Shown here: positions 26,224 through 34,840 of the stretch, piece after piece
Numbering within the stretch: position 1 is the first letter of the stretch
How the letters are laid out: every line of letters begins with the position of its first letter
Source: Paracandidimonas soli
Lineage (GTDB): Bacteria > Pseudomonadota > Gammaproteobacteria > Burkholderiales > Burkholderiaceae_B
Direction: 5' to 3'
Assembly: GCF_004342005.1 (NCBI RefSeq)
Contig: NZ_SMBX01000001.1
Coordinates: 496,001-560,000, forward strand
DNA length: 64,000 nucleotides
Made by a program: the position numbers and the translations under genes
The notes under the pieces: model-generated
Seen by the model: the letters and a program-made list of their open reading frames with translations, nothing else
Told to the model about the DNA's origin: nothing
The model's database searches: none

Positions 26224-27216
26224 ATGAAGACCATAAAAACGTTGTTTGCCGTCGCGTCGCTGTCACTTGCGGCGCTACCCTTGCAGGCTGTGCACGCGCA
26301 GTCCAAGTCCACCCAGAACCACAGCCTGAAGAGTCCGATCCACCTGATCCATGGCCAGGCGCCCGGAGGCACGACGGATGCGATGGCGCGATTGCTGGCC
26401 CAGGAATTGACCAAGCGCCTGAATGTCGATGTGGTCGTCGAGACCAGGCCGGGAGCTGGCACCACGCTTGCCGCGGCCGCAGTGGCGCGCGCGCCGGCCG
26501 ACGGCCAGACCGTGCTGTTCACGGGAAGCGGGCATTCCGTCAATGCATCGCTCATTCCCAACCTGACGTTCGATACCGCAAAGGATTTCAAGGCGATCGG
26601 AATGGTGGCCGCCACGCCGTACCTGCTGCTGACGACGCCTTCCATGCCGGTATCCAACGTGAAGGAACTGGTCTCCTATCTGAAGCAGAATCCCGATAAG
26701 GCCACGGTTGCCGTGACCAGCATCGGCTCGAGCCCCCACATTGCCGGCGCATTGTTCCGCCAGAAATCGGGGGTCGAGATGGAACTCGTTCCATACAAGG
26801 GCAGCTCCGCCCAGGTGGCCGATGTGATTTCCGGCAGGGTTCCCGTCGCCTTCGACAATATCGCGCTGATGGGACCCCATCTCGAGGCCAAGACGCTCAA
26901 GCCTCTGGCCGTCACTTCCCAGAAGCGTTCGCCCATGTATCCGGATATCCCCACCATGGAAGAGAGCGGATTCCCTGATTTCGACATCGTGGGCTGGTTC
27001 GGCGCCCTTGTCCCGACCAAGACGCCGGATGACGTGGTGGCGGTGTTCAACCAGGTGGTCCTCGAAATGAAGAAGGATCCCGCCTTCATTGCGCAGGTGC
27101 AGAAGCTGGGCGCCACCATCATGCCCGGAGGCTCGGCCGAGGCCGAGGAGTTCGTCCAGAACGACATCAAGAAAATGACTGCCATGGTGAAGGAGCTAGG
27201 CATCACGCTGAAGTGA
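26224..27216 (+). CDS. Tripartite tricarboxylate transporter receptor (Bug/TctC family)
   Basis: 330 residues; periplasmic binding protein of the Bug family, greatly expanded in Bordetella and relatives. A Sec signal peptide is seen (MKTIKTLFAVASLSLAALPLQAVHA). Family motifs are IHLIHGQAPGGTTDAMARLLA, VVVETRPGAGTTLAAAAVARA and the VPYKGSSAQVADVISGRV block. No tctAB membrane genes are nearby, as is usual for orphan Bug receptors. It is divergent from ridA-like and upstream of a D-2-hydroxyacid dehydrogenase, so the ligand may be an amino or hydroxy acid. ATG 26224 follows GGAGGAGA. Confidence 0.92.
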   Translation: MKTIKTLFAVASLSLAALPLQAVHAQSKSTQNHSLKSPIHLIHGQAPGGTTDAMARLLAQELTKRLNVDVVVETRPGAGTTLAAAAVARAPADGQTVLFTGSGHSVNASLIPNLTFDTAKDFKAIGMVAATPYLLLTTPSMPVSNVKELVSYLKQNPDKATVAVTSIGSSPHIAGALFRQKSGVEMELVPYKGSSAQVADVISGRVPVAFDNIALMGPHLEAKTLKPLAVTSQKRSPMYPDIPTMEESGFPDFDIVGWFGALVPTKTPDDVVAVFNQVVLEMKKDPAFIAQVQKLGATIMPGGSAEAEEFVQNDIKKMTAMVKELGITLK

Positions 27217-27229
27217 AAATGGCTCATTG

Positions 27230-27273
27230 AATGCACGCCCGCTTGCCATGCACGGGAAGGGGCGTGCATTTTT
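27230..27273 (+). terminator. Terminator after the Bug receptor gene
   Basis: AATGCACGCCC and GGGCGTGCATT form an 11-bp stem with a 19-nt loop, followed by TTT. It lies 13 bases after the stop and may reduce expression of the following dehydrogenase gene. Confidence 0.8.
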
Positions 27274-27298
27274 CATACCCTTTGTCCGGAGGTACTGA

Positions 27299-28282
27299 AT
27301 GACTGCTTTGAAACTGCCGCCGCGCAGCGAGCTCAATATCTGTTTCGCCCACCCATCCTATCGCTTGCTGGAACGCTTTTCGCTGCGCGACACAGGCCTG
27401 CATGCCGTCGAGGCGCGTACCCACGACGAGCTGCAGGCGTGCGTGAGCAAGGCGGATGTACTGCTCGTTTCCGGCATGCTCTGGCGCCAGGAGTATCTGG
27501 CCCAGGCCGGGCGCCTGATGTTCCTGCAATCGATAAGCGCCGGCATGGATCAATACGACAAGGCGGCGTTCAAGGCGCGCGGCATAGCCCTGACCAGCGC
27601 CCAGGGCACCAATGCGAACTCCGTGGCCGAGCACGCGCTGGCGCTCATGCTGGCAATGAACCGCAAGATTCATCTCTCGCGGGATAACCAGCGTGCCCGC
27701 CTGTGGCGGGATCCCATCTCCGACCTTGCTCTGCGCGAAAACGAGCTGTCCGGGAAGACGGTGATGATCGTCGGCTTCGGACGTATCGGCCAGCGCGTGG
27801 CCGCGCTGGCAAAGGCGTTCGACATGTCGGTGATTGCCGTGAAGCGCGACCTGACACAGGGCACCCAACTTGCCGATGAGGCGGTGACGCAGGACAAGGT
27901 GGCGGATATGGCCTCCAGGGCCGACTTCATTGTCCTGACTTGTCCGTTGAACCCGGAGACCGAAAACCTGATCGATGCGCGTGTGCTGGGCGCCATGCGC
28001 AGCACGGCCGTCCTGGTGAATGTTGCGCGCGGAAGGGTGGTGCACGAGCCGGCGCTGCTGGAGGCCTTGAGCAAGGGATGTCTTGCCGGGGCGGCGCTGG
28101 ATTGCGTATGGGACGAGCCATTGCCGCCGGACAGCCCGCTTTGGGAGATGGACAATGTCCTGATCACGCCGCATGTGGGAGGAGAGACGGCGCGATTCGA
28201 GGATGTCCTGCTGGACCTGTTCATGGAGAACCTGGACAGGCTGTATCAAGGGCGGGGAGATCTCATCAACCAGGTTGTCTGA
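27299..28282 (+). CDS. D-2-hydroxyacid dehydrogenase
   Basis: 327 residues of the NAD(P)-dependent D-isomer-specific hydroxyacid dehydrogenase family, which interconverts 2-keto acids and D-2-hydroxy acids. The cofactor motif VMIVGFGRIGQRVAALAKAF is near residue 160, the substrate Arg in LVNVARGRVVHEPAL, the catalytic Glu in DCVWDEPLP and the His in VLITPHVGGETARF. It follows the Bug receptor gene, separated by a terminator hairpin, and has GGAGG before the ATG. It could process keto acids made by the neighbouring dehydrogenase and RidA. Confidence 0.92.
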   Translation: MTALKLPPRSELNICFAHPSYRLLERFSLRDTGLHAVEARTHDELQACVSKADVLLVSGMLWRQEYLAQAGRLMFLQSISAGMDQYDKAAFKARGIALTSAQGTNANSVAEHALALMLAMNRKIHLSRDNQRARLWRDPISDLALRENELSGKTVMIVGFGRIGQRVAALAKAFDMSVIAVKRDLTQGTQLADEAVTQDKVADMASRADFIVLTCPLNPETENLIDARVLGAMRSTAVLVNVARGRVVHEPALLEALSKGCLAGAALDCVWDEPLPPDSPLWEMDNVLITPHVGGETARFEDVLLDLFMENLDRLYQGRGDLINQVV

Positions 28283-28325
28283 GGCCTGATGGCGGCCTGG
28301 GGCAATGGCTGCCGCCAGGTCCTTG

Positions 28326-28958
28326 TCAGTCCAGCAGTTCGGGCTCGGCCAGCAACAGCAGCCGGGCCAGTTCCGTTGCGTTCGCGCAGGCGGTTTTTTC
28401 CATGACGCGCTGGCGGTGGATATGCACGGTCTTTTCGCTGATGCCGAGCGTTTGCGCGACGTTCTTGTTGGCGCGGCCGCGCGCCAGCAGCCGGGCGACT
28501 TCCGCTTCGCGCGGCGACAGGCCCTCCAGCATGGCGATGGCATGCCTGCGCCGCTCCGTATCGCGCCGTTGCTGTACGCCGCGCTGGACCGCCAGCGCGA
28601 CGGCATCCAGCAGGGCCTGATCGCGGAAGGGCTTTTCCAGGAAATCGCTGGCGCCTGCTTTCATTGCCTGCACCGCCAGTTCGACGTCGCCATGCCCCGT
28701 GATGAATACGATGGGAATATGCCAGCCTTGAGCATTGAGCCGCTGCTGCAAATGCATGCCGCTGATCATGGGCATGCGGATGTCCAGCAGCAGGCAGCCG
28801 AGATCGTCGGGCGCCGAGGCATGGGCATCGAGGAAAGCCTGTGCGCTGTCGTAGTCGCGTACGGGCCAGCCGACCGACTCCAGCAGGAAGATCAGCGAAC
28901 GCCGGAAGGCGTCGTCGTCATCGATCAGGTAGATGGTGGTGCAGGGTTCAGCATTCAT
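28326..28958 (-). CDS. ttrR: FixJ/LuxR-type response regulator, probable TtrR
   Basis: 210 residues. The receiver domain has DDDD near residues 14-17, phospho-Asp in CLLLDIRMPMISG and the Lys in SDFLEKPFRDQ. The C-terminal LuxR-type HTH is LSPREAEVARLLARGRANKNVAQTLGISEKTVHIHRQRVMEK. The start overlaps the kinase stop by 11 bases. The paired kinase has the periplasmic architecture of TtrS, and ttrBCA lies about 10 kb away, so TtrR is the best assignment. Another FixJ-like regulator paired with a PhnD-type sensor would look similar. Confidence 0.82.
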   Translation of the reverse strand: MNAEPCTTIYLIDDDDAFRRSLIFLLESVGWPVRDYDSAQAFLDAHASAPDDLGCLLLDIRMPMISGMHLQQRLNAQGWHIPIVFITGHGDVELAVQAMKAGASDFLEKPFRDQALLDAVALAVQRGVQQRRDTERRRHAIAMLEGLSPREAEVARLLARGRANKNVAQTLGISEKTVHIHRQRVMEKTACANATELARLLLLAEPELLD

Positions 28959-30744
28959 GAGCGGGTAGCGCCAGTGTGAAAATCATGCCGGGGCCGTCGG
29001 AAGCCATGCTTGCGTCGAGCCGCCCCTCATGGACTTCCGCAATGCCTTCGCAGATCGACAGGCCGAGGCCCAGGCCGTCTTCTTTGGTAGTGCGGAAAGG
29101 TTCGAACAGTTGTTTCGGGGCGATGCCGTCCAGCCCGTGTCCATAGTCGCGGATGGCGATCAGGATCAGGCCGTTTTCCAGGGACAGGCCGACATGCATG
29201 CGCCTGTCCTGCTCGGGCAACTGCTGCATGGCGTCCAGGCCGTTCTTCAGGAGGTTCAGCAGGATCTGCTGTATCTGCAGCGCATCGGCATGGATGCAGG
29301 CCGAGTCAGGCAGCCGATTGTCCAGCACGATGTCCGGCGGAGAGGAAAGCATGCTGCGAAACAGGGCGAGCGTATCCCCGACCACGGCATGCGCCTTGTG
29401 CATTTCCCGTTGCGGGGGGCGCTTGCGGGCAAAGCTCCGGATACGCTGCAGGATGCCGGCGGCCGTCCCCGCCTGGGCGACGATTTCCGTCGAGGCCTGC
29501 TGCACGGCGGCATCCGTCAGGGCGCCCCGCTCCATCCTGCGCAGCAGGCTTTGTCCATAATTCGCGATACCCGCCAGTGGCTGGTTCAGCTCATGCGCGA
29601 GCGTGGCGGACAGCTCTCCCAGGATGGACAGACGCGACAGATGGTGCGTCTGTTCCTGGTGCGCGCGCATGCGTTCGCGCATGGCATTGCCTTCTTTCAG
29701 GGCGGCCTGGAGTGCGGCGGTGCGCTTGTGCACCAGGTGCTCGACGCGCACGGTGTAGAAGATGCCGCAAAGCAGCAACAGCAGGGCGATGGCCAGGAAA
29801 GGCCAGTATTCCCGAGCCAGGGCGCGCAGCGAGGGCTCGCGCAGATAGGCATAGGGGCCGATCTGCAGGTCGCGGAAAAGTTCGTGCACGGACTGGTAGT
29901 CCGCAGGAACGGACCAGGAAATCCCTTCCCGGTCCGGCAGCATCTGCAGCAAGGCGACGATGACGGCGCGCGAGAGGGCCGGATCGGTATGGCGCAGGGA
30001 GGCGATGGGCCAGTCGGGATAAAGCCGGGTGGAAACGGCGCAGGCCAGATTGCCGTCCGTTCGCGGAGACAGCACGCGGAAATGCGCCTGCCAATCGGGG
30101 ATGGATTCCAGCACGCAGGCGCGCACGATGCCGGCGTCGGCCTTGCCGTCGCGTATGGCCTGCAGCACGTTTTCCATCGGCAGCCCGGTGTACACCAGGC
30201 CTTCCAGGTGTTTTTCCGGATCGATGCCCAGCTCTTTCAGTTCGCGCCATACGATCTGGTAGCCGCCGAATCCTTCCGGCGTGGTCGCGGCCAGCCGCTT
30301 GCGGCGCAGGTCGGACAACTGCTGCAGGTCCGTGCGGTTGCTGCGAGCGATGACGGCGGCGCCCAGTGCATAGTCGGCTGTCGGGCTGCGTTCATGATGC
30401 AGCGTGGCGATGCGGCTGGCGCCAAGACTGGTTTCCAGCTCGACGTAGTGGCCGGGATTCGTCAGGACGAAGTCGATCGTCCCTTCACGGACAGCTTGTT
30501 GCAGCGTTGCATGATCCGCCTGCAGCAACTCGAAGACGCGAGGCGACAGCGTATGGTTCAGGTGCGCCAGCATGGGTTGCCAGGTCGCCTGGATGAATTC
30601 GGCATTGCGGTAGGCCAGGACGCCGATGCGTATCGGCGCTTCGGCGCCGGCTGCGGGCGCAGGCACGGATGCGCCGGCCGGGCGGCTGGCCGCCAGGCAA
30701 ACAGAGATCAGCAGGACGGGAATCCACGTCTGGAGTATGCGCAT
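28948..30744 (-). CDS. ttrS: Sensor kinase with PhnD-like periplasmic domain, probable TtrS
   Basis: 598 residues, similar to TtrS of enteric bacteria. A signal segment is followed by a periplasmic PhnD/TtrS-type ligand-binding domain at about residues 40-330 (IRIGVLAYRNAEFIQATWQPMLAHL, FVLTNPGHYVELE, DAGIVRACVLES). One membrane helix (YWPFLAIALLLLLCGIFYTV) precedes HisKA with the phospho-His in GELSATLAHELNQPLAGI, and the ATPase has NLLKNGLDAM and DGLGLGLSICEGI. It should sense tetrathionate and activate ttrBCA through TtrR. The start is uncertain (ATGs at 30744, 30759 and 30789; none has a strong ribosome-binding site). Confidence 0.83.
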   Translation of the reverse strand: MRILQTWIPVLLISVCLAASRPAGASVPAPAAGAEAPIRIGVLAYRNAEFIQATWQPMLAHLNHTLSPRVFELLQADHATLQQAVREGTIDFVLTNPGHYVELETSLGASRIATLHHERSPTADYALGAAVIARSNRTDLQQLSDLRRKRLAATTPEGFGGYQIVWRELKELGIDPEKHLEGLVYTGLPMENVLQAIRDGKADAGIVRACVLESIPDWQAHFRVLSPRTDGNLACAVSTRLYPDWPIASLRHTDPALSRAVIVALLQMLPDREGISWSVPADYQSVHELFRDLQIGPYAYLREPSLRALAREYWPFLAIALLLLLCGIFYTVRVEHLVHKRTAALQAALKEGNAMRERMRAHQEQTHHLSRLSILGELSATLAHELNQPLAGIANYGQSLLRRMERGALTDAAVQQASTEIVAQAGTAAGILQRIRSFARKRPPQREMHKAHAVVGDTLALFRSMLSSPPDIVLDNRLPDSACIHADALQIQQILLNLLKNGLDAMQQLPEQDRRMHVGLSLENGLILIAIRDYGHGLDGIAPKQLFEPFRTTKEDGLGLGLSICEGIAEVHEGRLDASMASDGPGMIFTLALPAHEC

Positions 30745-30772
30745 AGATGCATGATATCCAAGCATGGGCGGA

Positions 30773-30778
30773 AATATA
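30773..30778 (-). promoter_or_regulatory. Possible -10 element of ttrS
   Basis: TATATT on the minus strand. A start point about seven bases further on would lie near 30765, placing the FNR dyad at 30799-30812 about 41 bases upstream, the spacing of class II FNR activation. Confidence 0.45.
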
Positions 30779-30798
30779 TTGCCTGCCATTTCGCAAGC

Positions 30799-30812
30799 TT
30801 GATTAGCATCAA
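30799..30812. promoter_or_regulatory. Perfect FNR box between ttrS and trpB
   Basis: TTGAT-TAGC-ATCAA matches the FNR consensus TTGAT-N4-ATCAA in every position. It lies between the divergent ttrS and trpB genes. It is correctly placed for activating ttrS and overlaps the -35 region of the putative trpB promoter. Confidence 0.75.
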
Positions 30813-30825
30813 TAGACGGTAAAAT
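30799..30825 (+). promoter_or_regulatory. Putative trpB promoter
   Basis: TTGATT and TAAAAT are separated by 15 bases, a slightly short spacing. The -35 hexamer lies inside the FNR box, so FNR binding would be expected to block it. The start codon is 44 bases further on. Confidence 0.45.
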
Positions 30826-30868
30826 CCCGTCATTCCTTCATAGCCGCACGCATATCGGAGATCAAACG

Positions 30869-32077
30869 ATGAGTCAGTCAACGGAATTTGCCGCCATGCC
30901 CGATGAGCATGGGTTCTTCGGCAGTTATGGAGGGCAGTTCGTGCCGCCGCACCTGAAGCAGGTAATGGATGACATCAACGCGGCCTATGACGAAATCCGC
31001 CGGCGCGCGGATTTCCAGCAGGAGCTGGCCGGCCTGTTTGCCGATTACGTGGGGCGTCCCAGTCCGGTGTTCCATGCGCGCAGGTTGTCCGATCAACTGG
31101 GCGGAGCGCAGATCCACCTGAAGCGCGAAGACCTGAACCATACCGGGGCGCACAAGATCAATCACTGCCTGGGCGAAGCCTTGCTGGCGAAATTCATGGG
31201 CAAGCGGCGCGTCATCGCCGAAACCGGGGCGGGGCAGCATGGGGTGGCCCTGGCGACTGCGTGCGCGCTGGTCGGCATTCCCTGCGAAATCCACATGGGG
31301 CAGGTGGATATCGAAAAAGAGCATCCCAACGTCATCAAGATGAAAATCCTGGGCTGCAAGCTGGTGGCCGTGACCCGAGGGGCGGCCACGTTGAAGGAAG
31401 CCGTGGACAGCGCATTCGAAGAGTACCTGAAGGATCCCGAGGGTACTTTGTATGCCATCGGGTCCGTGGTCGGCCCGCACCCGTTCCCCAAGATGGTGCG
31501 CGATTTCCAGTCCATCGTCGGGCGCGAGGCGCGCGAACAGTTCCTGGCGCGCCACGGCCGCCTGCCGGATTACGTCAGCGCCTGCGTGGGCGGAGGCTCC
31601 AATGCCATCGGCATGTTCACGGCATTTCTGCCGGATGCCGATGTCAGCCTGGTGGGTGTCGAACCGGCAGGCGAAGGACTGGATCGTCCCGGAAGGCATT
31701 CCGCAACGCTGACCAAGGGACGGCCCGGGCAATTGCATGGCATGGCCTGCTATGTGCTGGAAGACGGGCAAGGGAATCCCGCGGCGGTCCATTCCATTGC
31801 TTCCGGGCTGGATTACCCCGGCGTTGGCCCGCAGCATAGCTATCTCAAGGAGATAGGGCGCGTCGTCTACGATGTAGCCTCTGATGCGGAGACTCTGGAT
31901 GCGTTCATGACGCTGTCGCGCGTGGAGGGCATCATTCCCGCGCTGGAAAGCGCGCATGCAGTGGCGTGGGCCATGCGTACCGCGCCTTCATTGCGCGCAG
32001 ACCAGCATATCCTGGTGAATCTGTCGGGCCGTGGCGATAAGGATGCCGACTATGTCGCGCAGAAGCTGGGGCTTTGA
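30869..32077 (+). CDS. trpB: Tryptophan synthase beta chain (stand-alone)
   Basis: 402 residues. Condenses indole with L-serine using PLP. Conserved sites are the PLP Lys in HTGAHKINH, the catalytic Glu in [10 protein letters not shown], the phosphate loop [12 protein letters not shown] and LSGRGDKD near the C-terminus. No trpA or trpF lies beside it, unlike the common trpF-trpB-trpA order, and several positions differ from typical TrpB ([26 protein letters not shown]). It may be a second, divergent TrpB acting alone or with a distant TrpA. It is divergent from ttrS and shares its FNR-box intergenic region. Confidence 0.9.
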   Translation: MSQSTEFAAMPDEHGFFGSYGGQFVPPHLKQVMDDINAAYDEIRRRADFQQELAGLFADYVGRPSPVFHARRLSDQLGGAQIHLKREDLNHTGAHKINHCLGEALLAKFMGKRRVIAETGAGQHGVALATACALVGIPCEIHMGQVDIEKEHPNVIKMKILGCKLVAVTRGAATLKEAVDSAFEEYLKDPEGTLYAIGSVVGPHPFPKMVRDFQSIVGREAREQFLARHGRLPDYVSACVGGGSNAIGMFTAFLPDADVSLVGVEPAGEGLDRPGRHSATLTKGRPGQLHGMACYVLEDGQGNPAAVHSIASGLDYPGVGPQHSYLKEIGRVVYDVASDAETLDAFMTLSRVEGIIPALESAHAVAWAMRTAPSLRADQHILVNLSGRGDKDADYVAQKLGL

Positions 32078-32098
32078 GGCTCATCAGGCCGGGGAGGA

Positions 32099-33733
32099 CT
32101 AGCGCAGCCTGGCTTCCATGAGGTCGATTTCGTGCACCAAGGTGCGCGAGGCTTCGTCCGACAACTGGTCGGTGCGGGCCAGGCGGAAAATGGTGTCGCG
32201 TTCCGCGCGCAGGCCCACCACGCGGAAGTATCGCTCCAGTTCAGCGCTGGCCCGCAGGTTCTCCGCCTCTTCGTCGGCCAGGCTGCCGTTGTCGATGCGC
32301 TGCCGGTAGACGTCCATGGCGCGCGTTGCCGCCTCCGCATACATTTGCGGATTTTCCTGCGCGGGTTCCAGCAGGTGGCGCGCCTTTTCGATGGCCTGCA
32401 GGGCGGACATGGCGGCTTCCTTGCGCGCCTCCTCTTCCTCGGCCTGGCGCGCGGACGCCGGCGGAAGCTCCAGGCCTGCCAGCAGCCGGGGCAGGCAGGC
32501 GCTGGCGATGACGAGCGACAGGATGATGACGATGGAGGCGAGGAAGATGGCCAGGTCGCGCGCGGGGAAGGCCGCGCCGCTGGGCAGCAGCAGCGGCAGG
32601 GTCAGTACGCCGGCCATGGTGATGGCGCCCCTGACGCCGGCCAGGGACACCGCCAGCGTCAGCCGCAGGTCGATGCGGTCGGCCTGCCCGCCGCGCTTGC
32701 GGGCGATGAAGCCGTTGACCTGCATGCACAGCCATACCCAGCCGAAACGGATCAGCGTCAGCCCCGCATGGATGGCCAGGGCGTAGACGACCAGCCACCA
32801 GGGGTTGTGGTGCCCGGTCTCTTGCACAATCTGCACCGCGCCCCGGAGAATGCCCGGCAATTGTTCGCCCAGCAGCACGAACATGATGCCATTCAGGGAG
32901 AACTGGATCATGTCCCATACGGATTTGCGCTGGATGCGCGTGACGGCCAGTGCGCGGCCCGTCAGCTCGACCCGGCTCATGGCGATGCCAGCGCCGACGG
33001 CGGCAAGAATGCCGGAAGCGCCCAGGTGTTCCGCGATGAGGTAGGCGCCGAAAGGGATGAGCACGCTGATCAGGATCTGCGCGCCCGGCTCTTCGCCGAA
33101 GTGGCGCCCCAGCCAGGTCTGGGCGAAGGCGACGGCATAGGTGAATGCGGCGCCGATCAGCAGGCCGCCGGTGGCCACCCACAGGAAGGTCAGCGATGCG
33201 GAGGACAAGGAAAAGACGCCGGTCATGGCGGCCGCGACCGCAAAGCGGAAGCACACCAGGCCGGATGCGTCGTTCAGCAGCGATTCTCCTTCCAGGATGT
33301 GCATGATGCGTTTGGGGATGGGCACGCGCGCAGAGATGGCGGATACCGCAACGGGATCGGTCGGGGATACGATGGCGGCCAGCGCGAATGCCACAGGCAA
33401 GGGCATGGCGGGAATGAGCCAGTGCAGGAAAAAGCCCATGCCCACGACGGTGACGACGACCAGGCCCAGCGCCAGCTGCACGATCATGACCCTGTCCTGT
33501 TTCAGAACGCGCTTGGGGATGCGCCAGCCGTCCAGGAACAGCAGCGGAGGCAGGAACAGCAGGAAGAAAATGTGCGGGTCCAGCGCCATGCTGTGCGAGG
33601 TGGCGCTGGAAATCAGCGCGCCCAAGGCGATCTGGATGAGAGGCAGCGGGATCGGGATGGGAATGGCGCGGGTCAGCCAGCCGCTGACGACGACCGCCAG
33701 GAGCATGATGAGAATGACGCTGATCGTTTCCAA
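32099..33733 (-). CDS. CPA1-family Na+/H+ antiporter
   Basis: About 544 residues, roughly 12 transmembrane helices followed by a cytoplasmic helical tail of about 120 residues. Family motifs are FFLLFLPPLLFLDGWRIPK, AIVSPTDPVAVSAI with the ion-binding Asp, EGESLLNDASGLVCFRFAVA and SLAGVRGAITMAGVLTLPL. It exchanges Na+ (or K+) for H+ across the inner membrane. The start is uncertain: TTG at 33733 gives LETISVILIMLLAVVVSG, and the ATG at 33706 would give a protein nine residues shorter. The open frame extends to 34858 antisense to waaC, but that part is not coding. Confidence 0.9.
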   Translation of the reverse strand: METISVILIMLLAVVVSGWLTRAIPIPIPLPLIQIALGALISSATSHSMALDPHIFFLLFLPPLLFLDGWRIPKRVLKQDRVMIVQLALGLVVVTVVGMGFFLHWLIPAMPLPVAFALAAIVSPTDPVAVSAISARVPIPKRIMHILEGESLLNDASGLVCFRFAVAAAMTGVFSLSSASLTFLWVATGGLLIGAAFTYAVAFAQTWLGRHFGEEPGAQILISVLIPFGAYLIAEHLGASGILAAVGAGIAMSRVELTGRALAVTRIQRKSVWDMIQFSLNGIMFVLLGEQLPGILRGAVQIVQETGHHNPWWLVVYALAIHAGLTLIRFGWVWLCMQVNGFIARKRGGQADRIDLRLTLAVSLAGVRGAITMAGVLTLPLLLPSGAAFPARDLAIFLASIVIILSLVIASACLPRLLAGLELPPASARQAEEEEARKEAAMSALQAIEKARHLLEPAQENPQMYAEAATRAMDVYRQRIDNGSLADEEAENLRASAELERYFRVVGLRAERDTIFRLARTDQLSDEASRTLVHEIDLMEARLR

Positions 33734-33856
33734 GATTCGGGCTGTATGGCTGGAAAATGAGGGAGCGCGAAACGGGGTGGCCTCGCGGGCATGATGGGGA
33801 AAGTTTGCAGGATTTCCCTGATCAGGGCAAGCCGCCTTTCCATCATTGGGGCTAGC

Positions 33857-33862
33857 TATAAT
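33857..33862 (+). promoter_or_regulatory. TATAAT immediately upstream of waaC
   Basis: A consensus -10 hexamer ends six bases before the waaC ATG, so a transcript starting from it would have essentially no 5' leader. No convincing -35 is spaced at 16-18 bases. Confidence 0.4.
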
Positions 33863-33868
33863 TGCCGG

Positions 33869-34840
33869 ATGAGCAAAAAGATCCTGATCGTTCGTACCTC
33901 GTCGCTGGGCGACCTGGTACATATGTTGCCTGCCATTTCGGATATCGCCCGGCATGTGCCGCAGGCAGAGATCGATTGGGTGGTCGAAGAAAATTTCGCG
34001 GAGATTCCCGCGTGGCACCCCGCCGTGCACGAAGTCATCCGCGTGGCGCACCGGCGCTGGCGCAAGTCCTGGCGTGCCTCGCTTCCGGAGCGCCGCGCCT
34101 TGCGCGAGACCCTGGCCTCCCGGCAATACGATGTCATCCTCGACATGCAGGCGCTGATGAAATCGGTCTGGATCGTGCGCCAGGCCAAGGGCACGCGGCA
34201 TGGCCTGAACTGGCGTTCGGCGCGGGAGCCGCTGGCATCGCTGTTCTACGACGTCAGGCACAAGGTCGAGTTCTGGCAGCCGGCGGTAACGCGGCAACGC
34301 CAACTGGCGGCGTCTGTTTTTGGCTACCAGTACGAAGGCGAGCCGGATTACGGACTGCAGGGCCTGACCGACGGCATCGAGATCGGCCAATACGCCATGA
34401 TCATGCCGTCCGCCAGCCGCGACGACAAGCTCTGGCCGGAAAGCGACTGGCATGCGGTGTTCAATCGCCTGCAGGAGCATGGGCTGCAACTGAAGCTGTT
34501 GTCGGGCAACGAGCAGGAAACGCAGCGCGCCAGGGCTTTGGTTGCCGACCGCGAGACGGCCGAGGTCCTGCCCCGCATGGGGCTGACGGATGTGGCCCGT
34601 ATCATGGCCGGCGCGCGTGTCATGGTCGGGCTGGACAGCGGCCTGACGCATTTGTCGGCGGGCCTGGGTCGGCCGACCATCGGCATCTACAAGGCGTCCA
34701 CGCCTGTGCGCACCCCGCTGGTGAGCGCCGCCTACACGGCAAGCCTGGGAGAGCGGGGCAATGCACCCTCGGCCGAGACCGTGCTCAGCGCGCTGGAGCA
34801 GGCGCTGGCCTCGGGAGCGCAGGGCAGGGAACTGGCGTGA
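33869..34840 (+). CDS. waaC: Lipopolysaccharide heptosyltransferase I
   Basis: Adds the first heptose to Kdo in the LPS inner core, on the cytosolic face of the inner membrane. 323 residues, GT9 family. The N-terminal KILIVRTSSLGDLVHMLPAI contains the typical SSLGD loop, and the nucleotide-sugar site is VGLDSGLTHLSAGLGRPTIGIYKASTP near residue 265. The ATG at 33869 is chosen because the family N-terminus begins there; the open frame starts 26 codons earlier. It overlaps waaA by four bases (GTGA), the usual betaproteobacterial waaC-waaA pair. Confidence 0.94.
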   Translation: MSKKILIVRTSSLGDLVHMLPAISDIARHVPQAEIDWVVEENFAEIPAWHPAVHEVIRVAHRRWRKSWRASLPERRALRETLASRQYDVILDMQALMKSVWIVRQAKGTRHGLNWRSAREPLASLFYDVRHKVEFWQPAVTRQRQLAASVFGYQYEGEPDYGLQGLTDGIEIGQYAMIMPSASRDDKLWPESDWHAVFNRLQEHGLQLKLLSGNEQETQRARALVADRETAEVLPRMGLTDVARIMAGARVMVGLDSGLTHLSAGLGRPTIGIYKASTPVRTPLVSAAYTASLGERGNAPSAETVLSALEQALASGAQGRELA

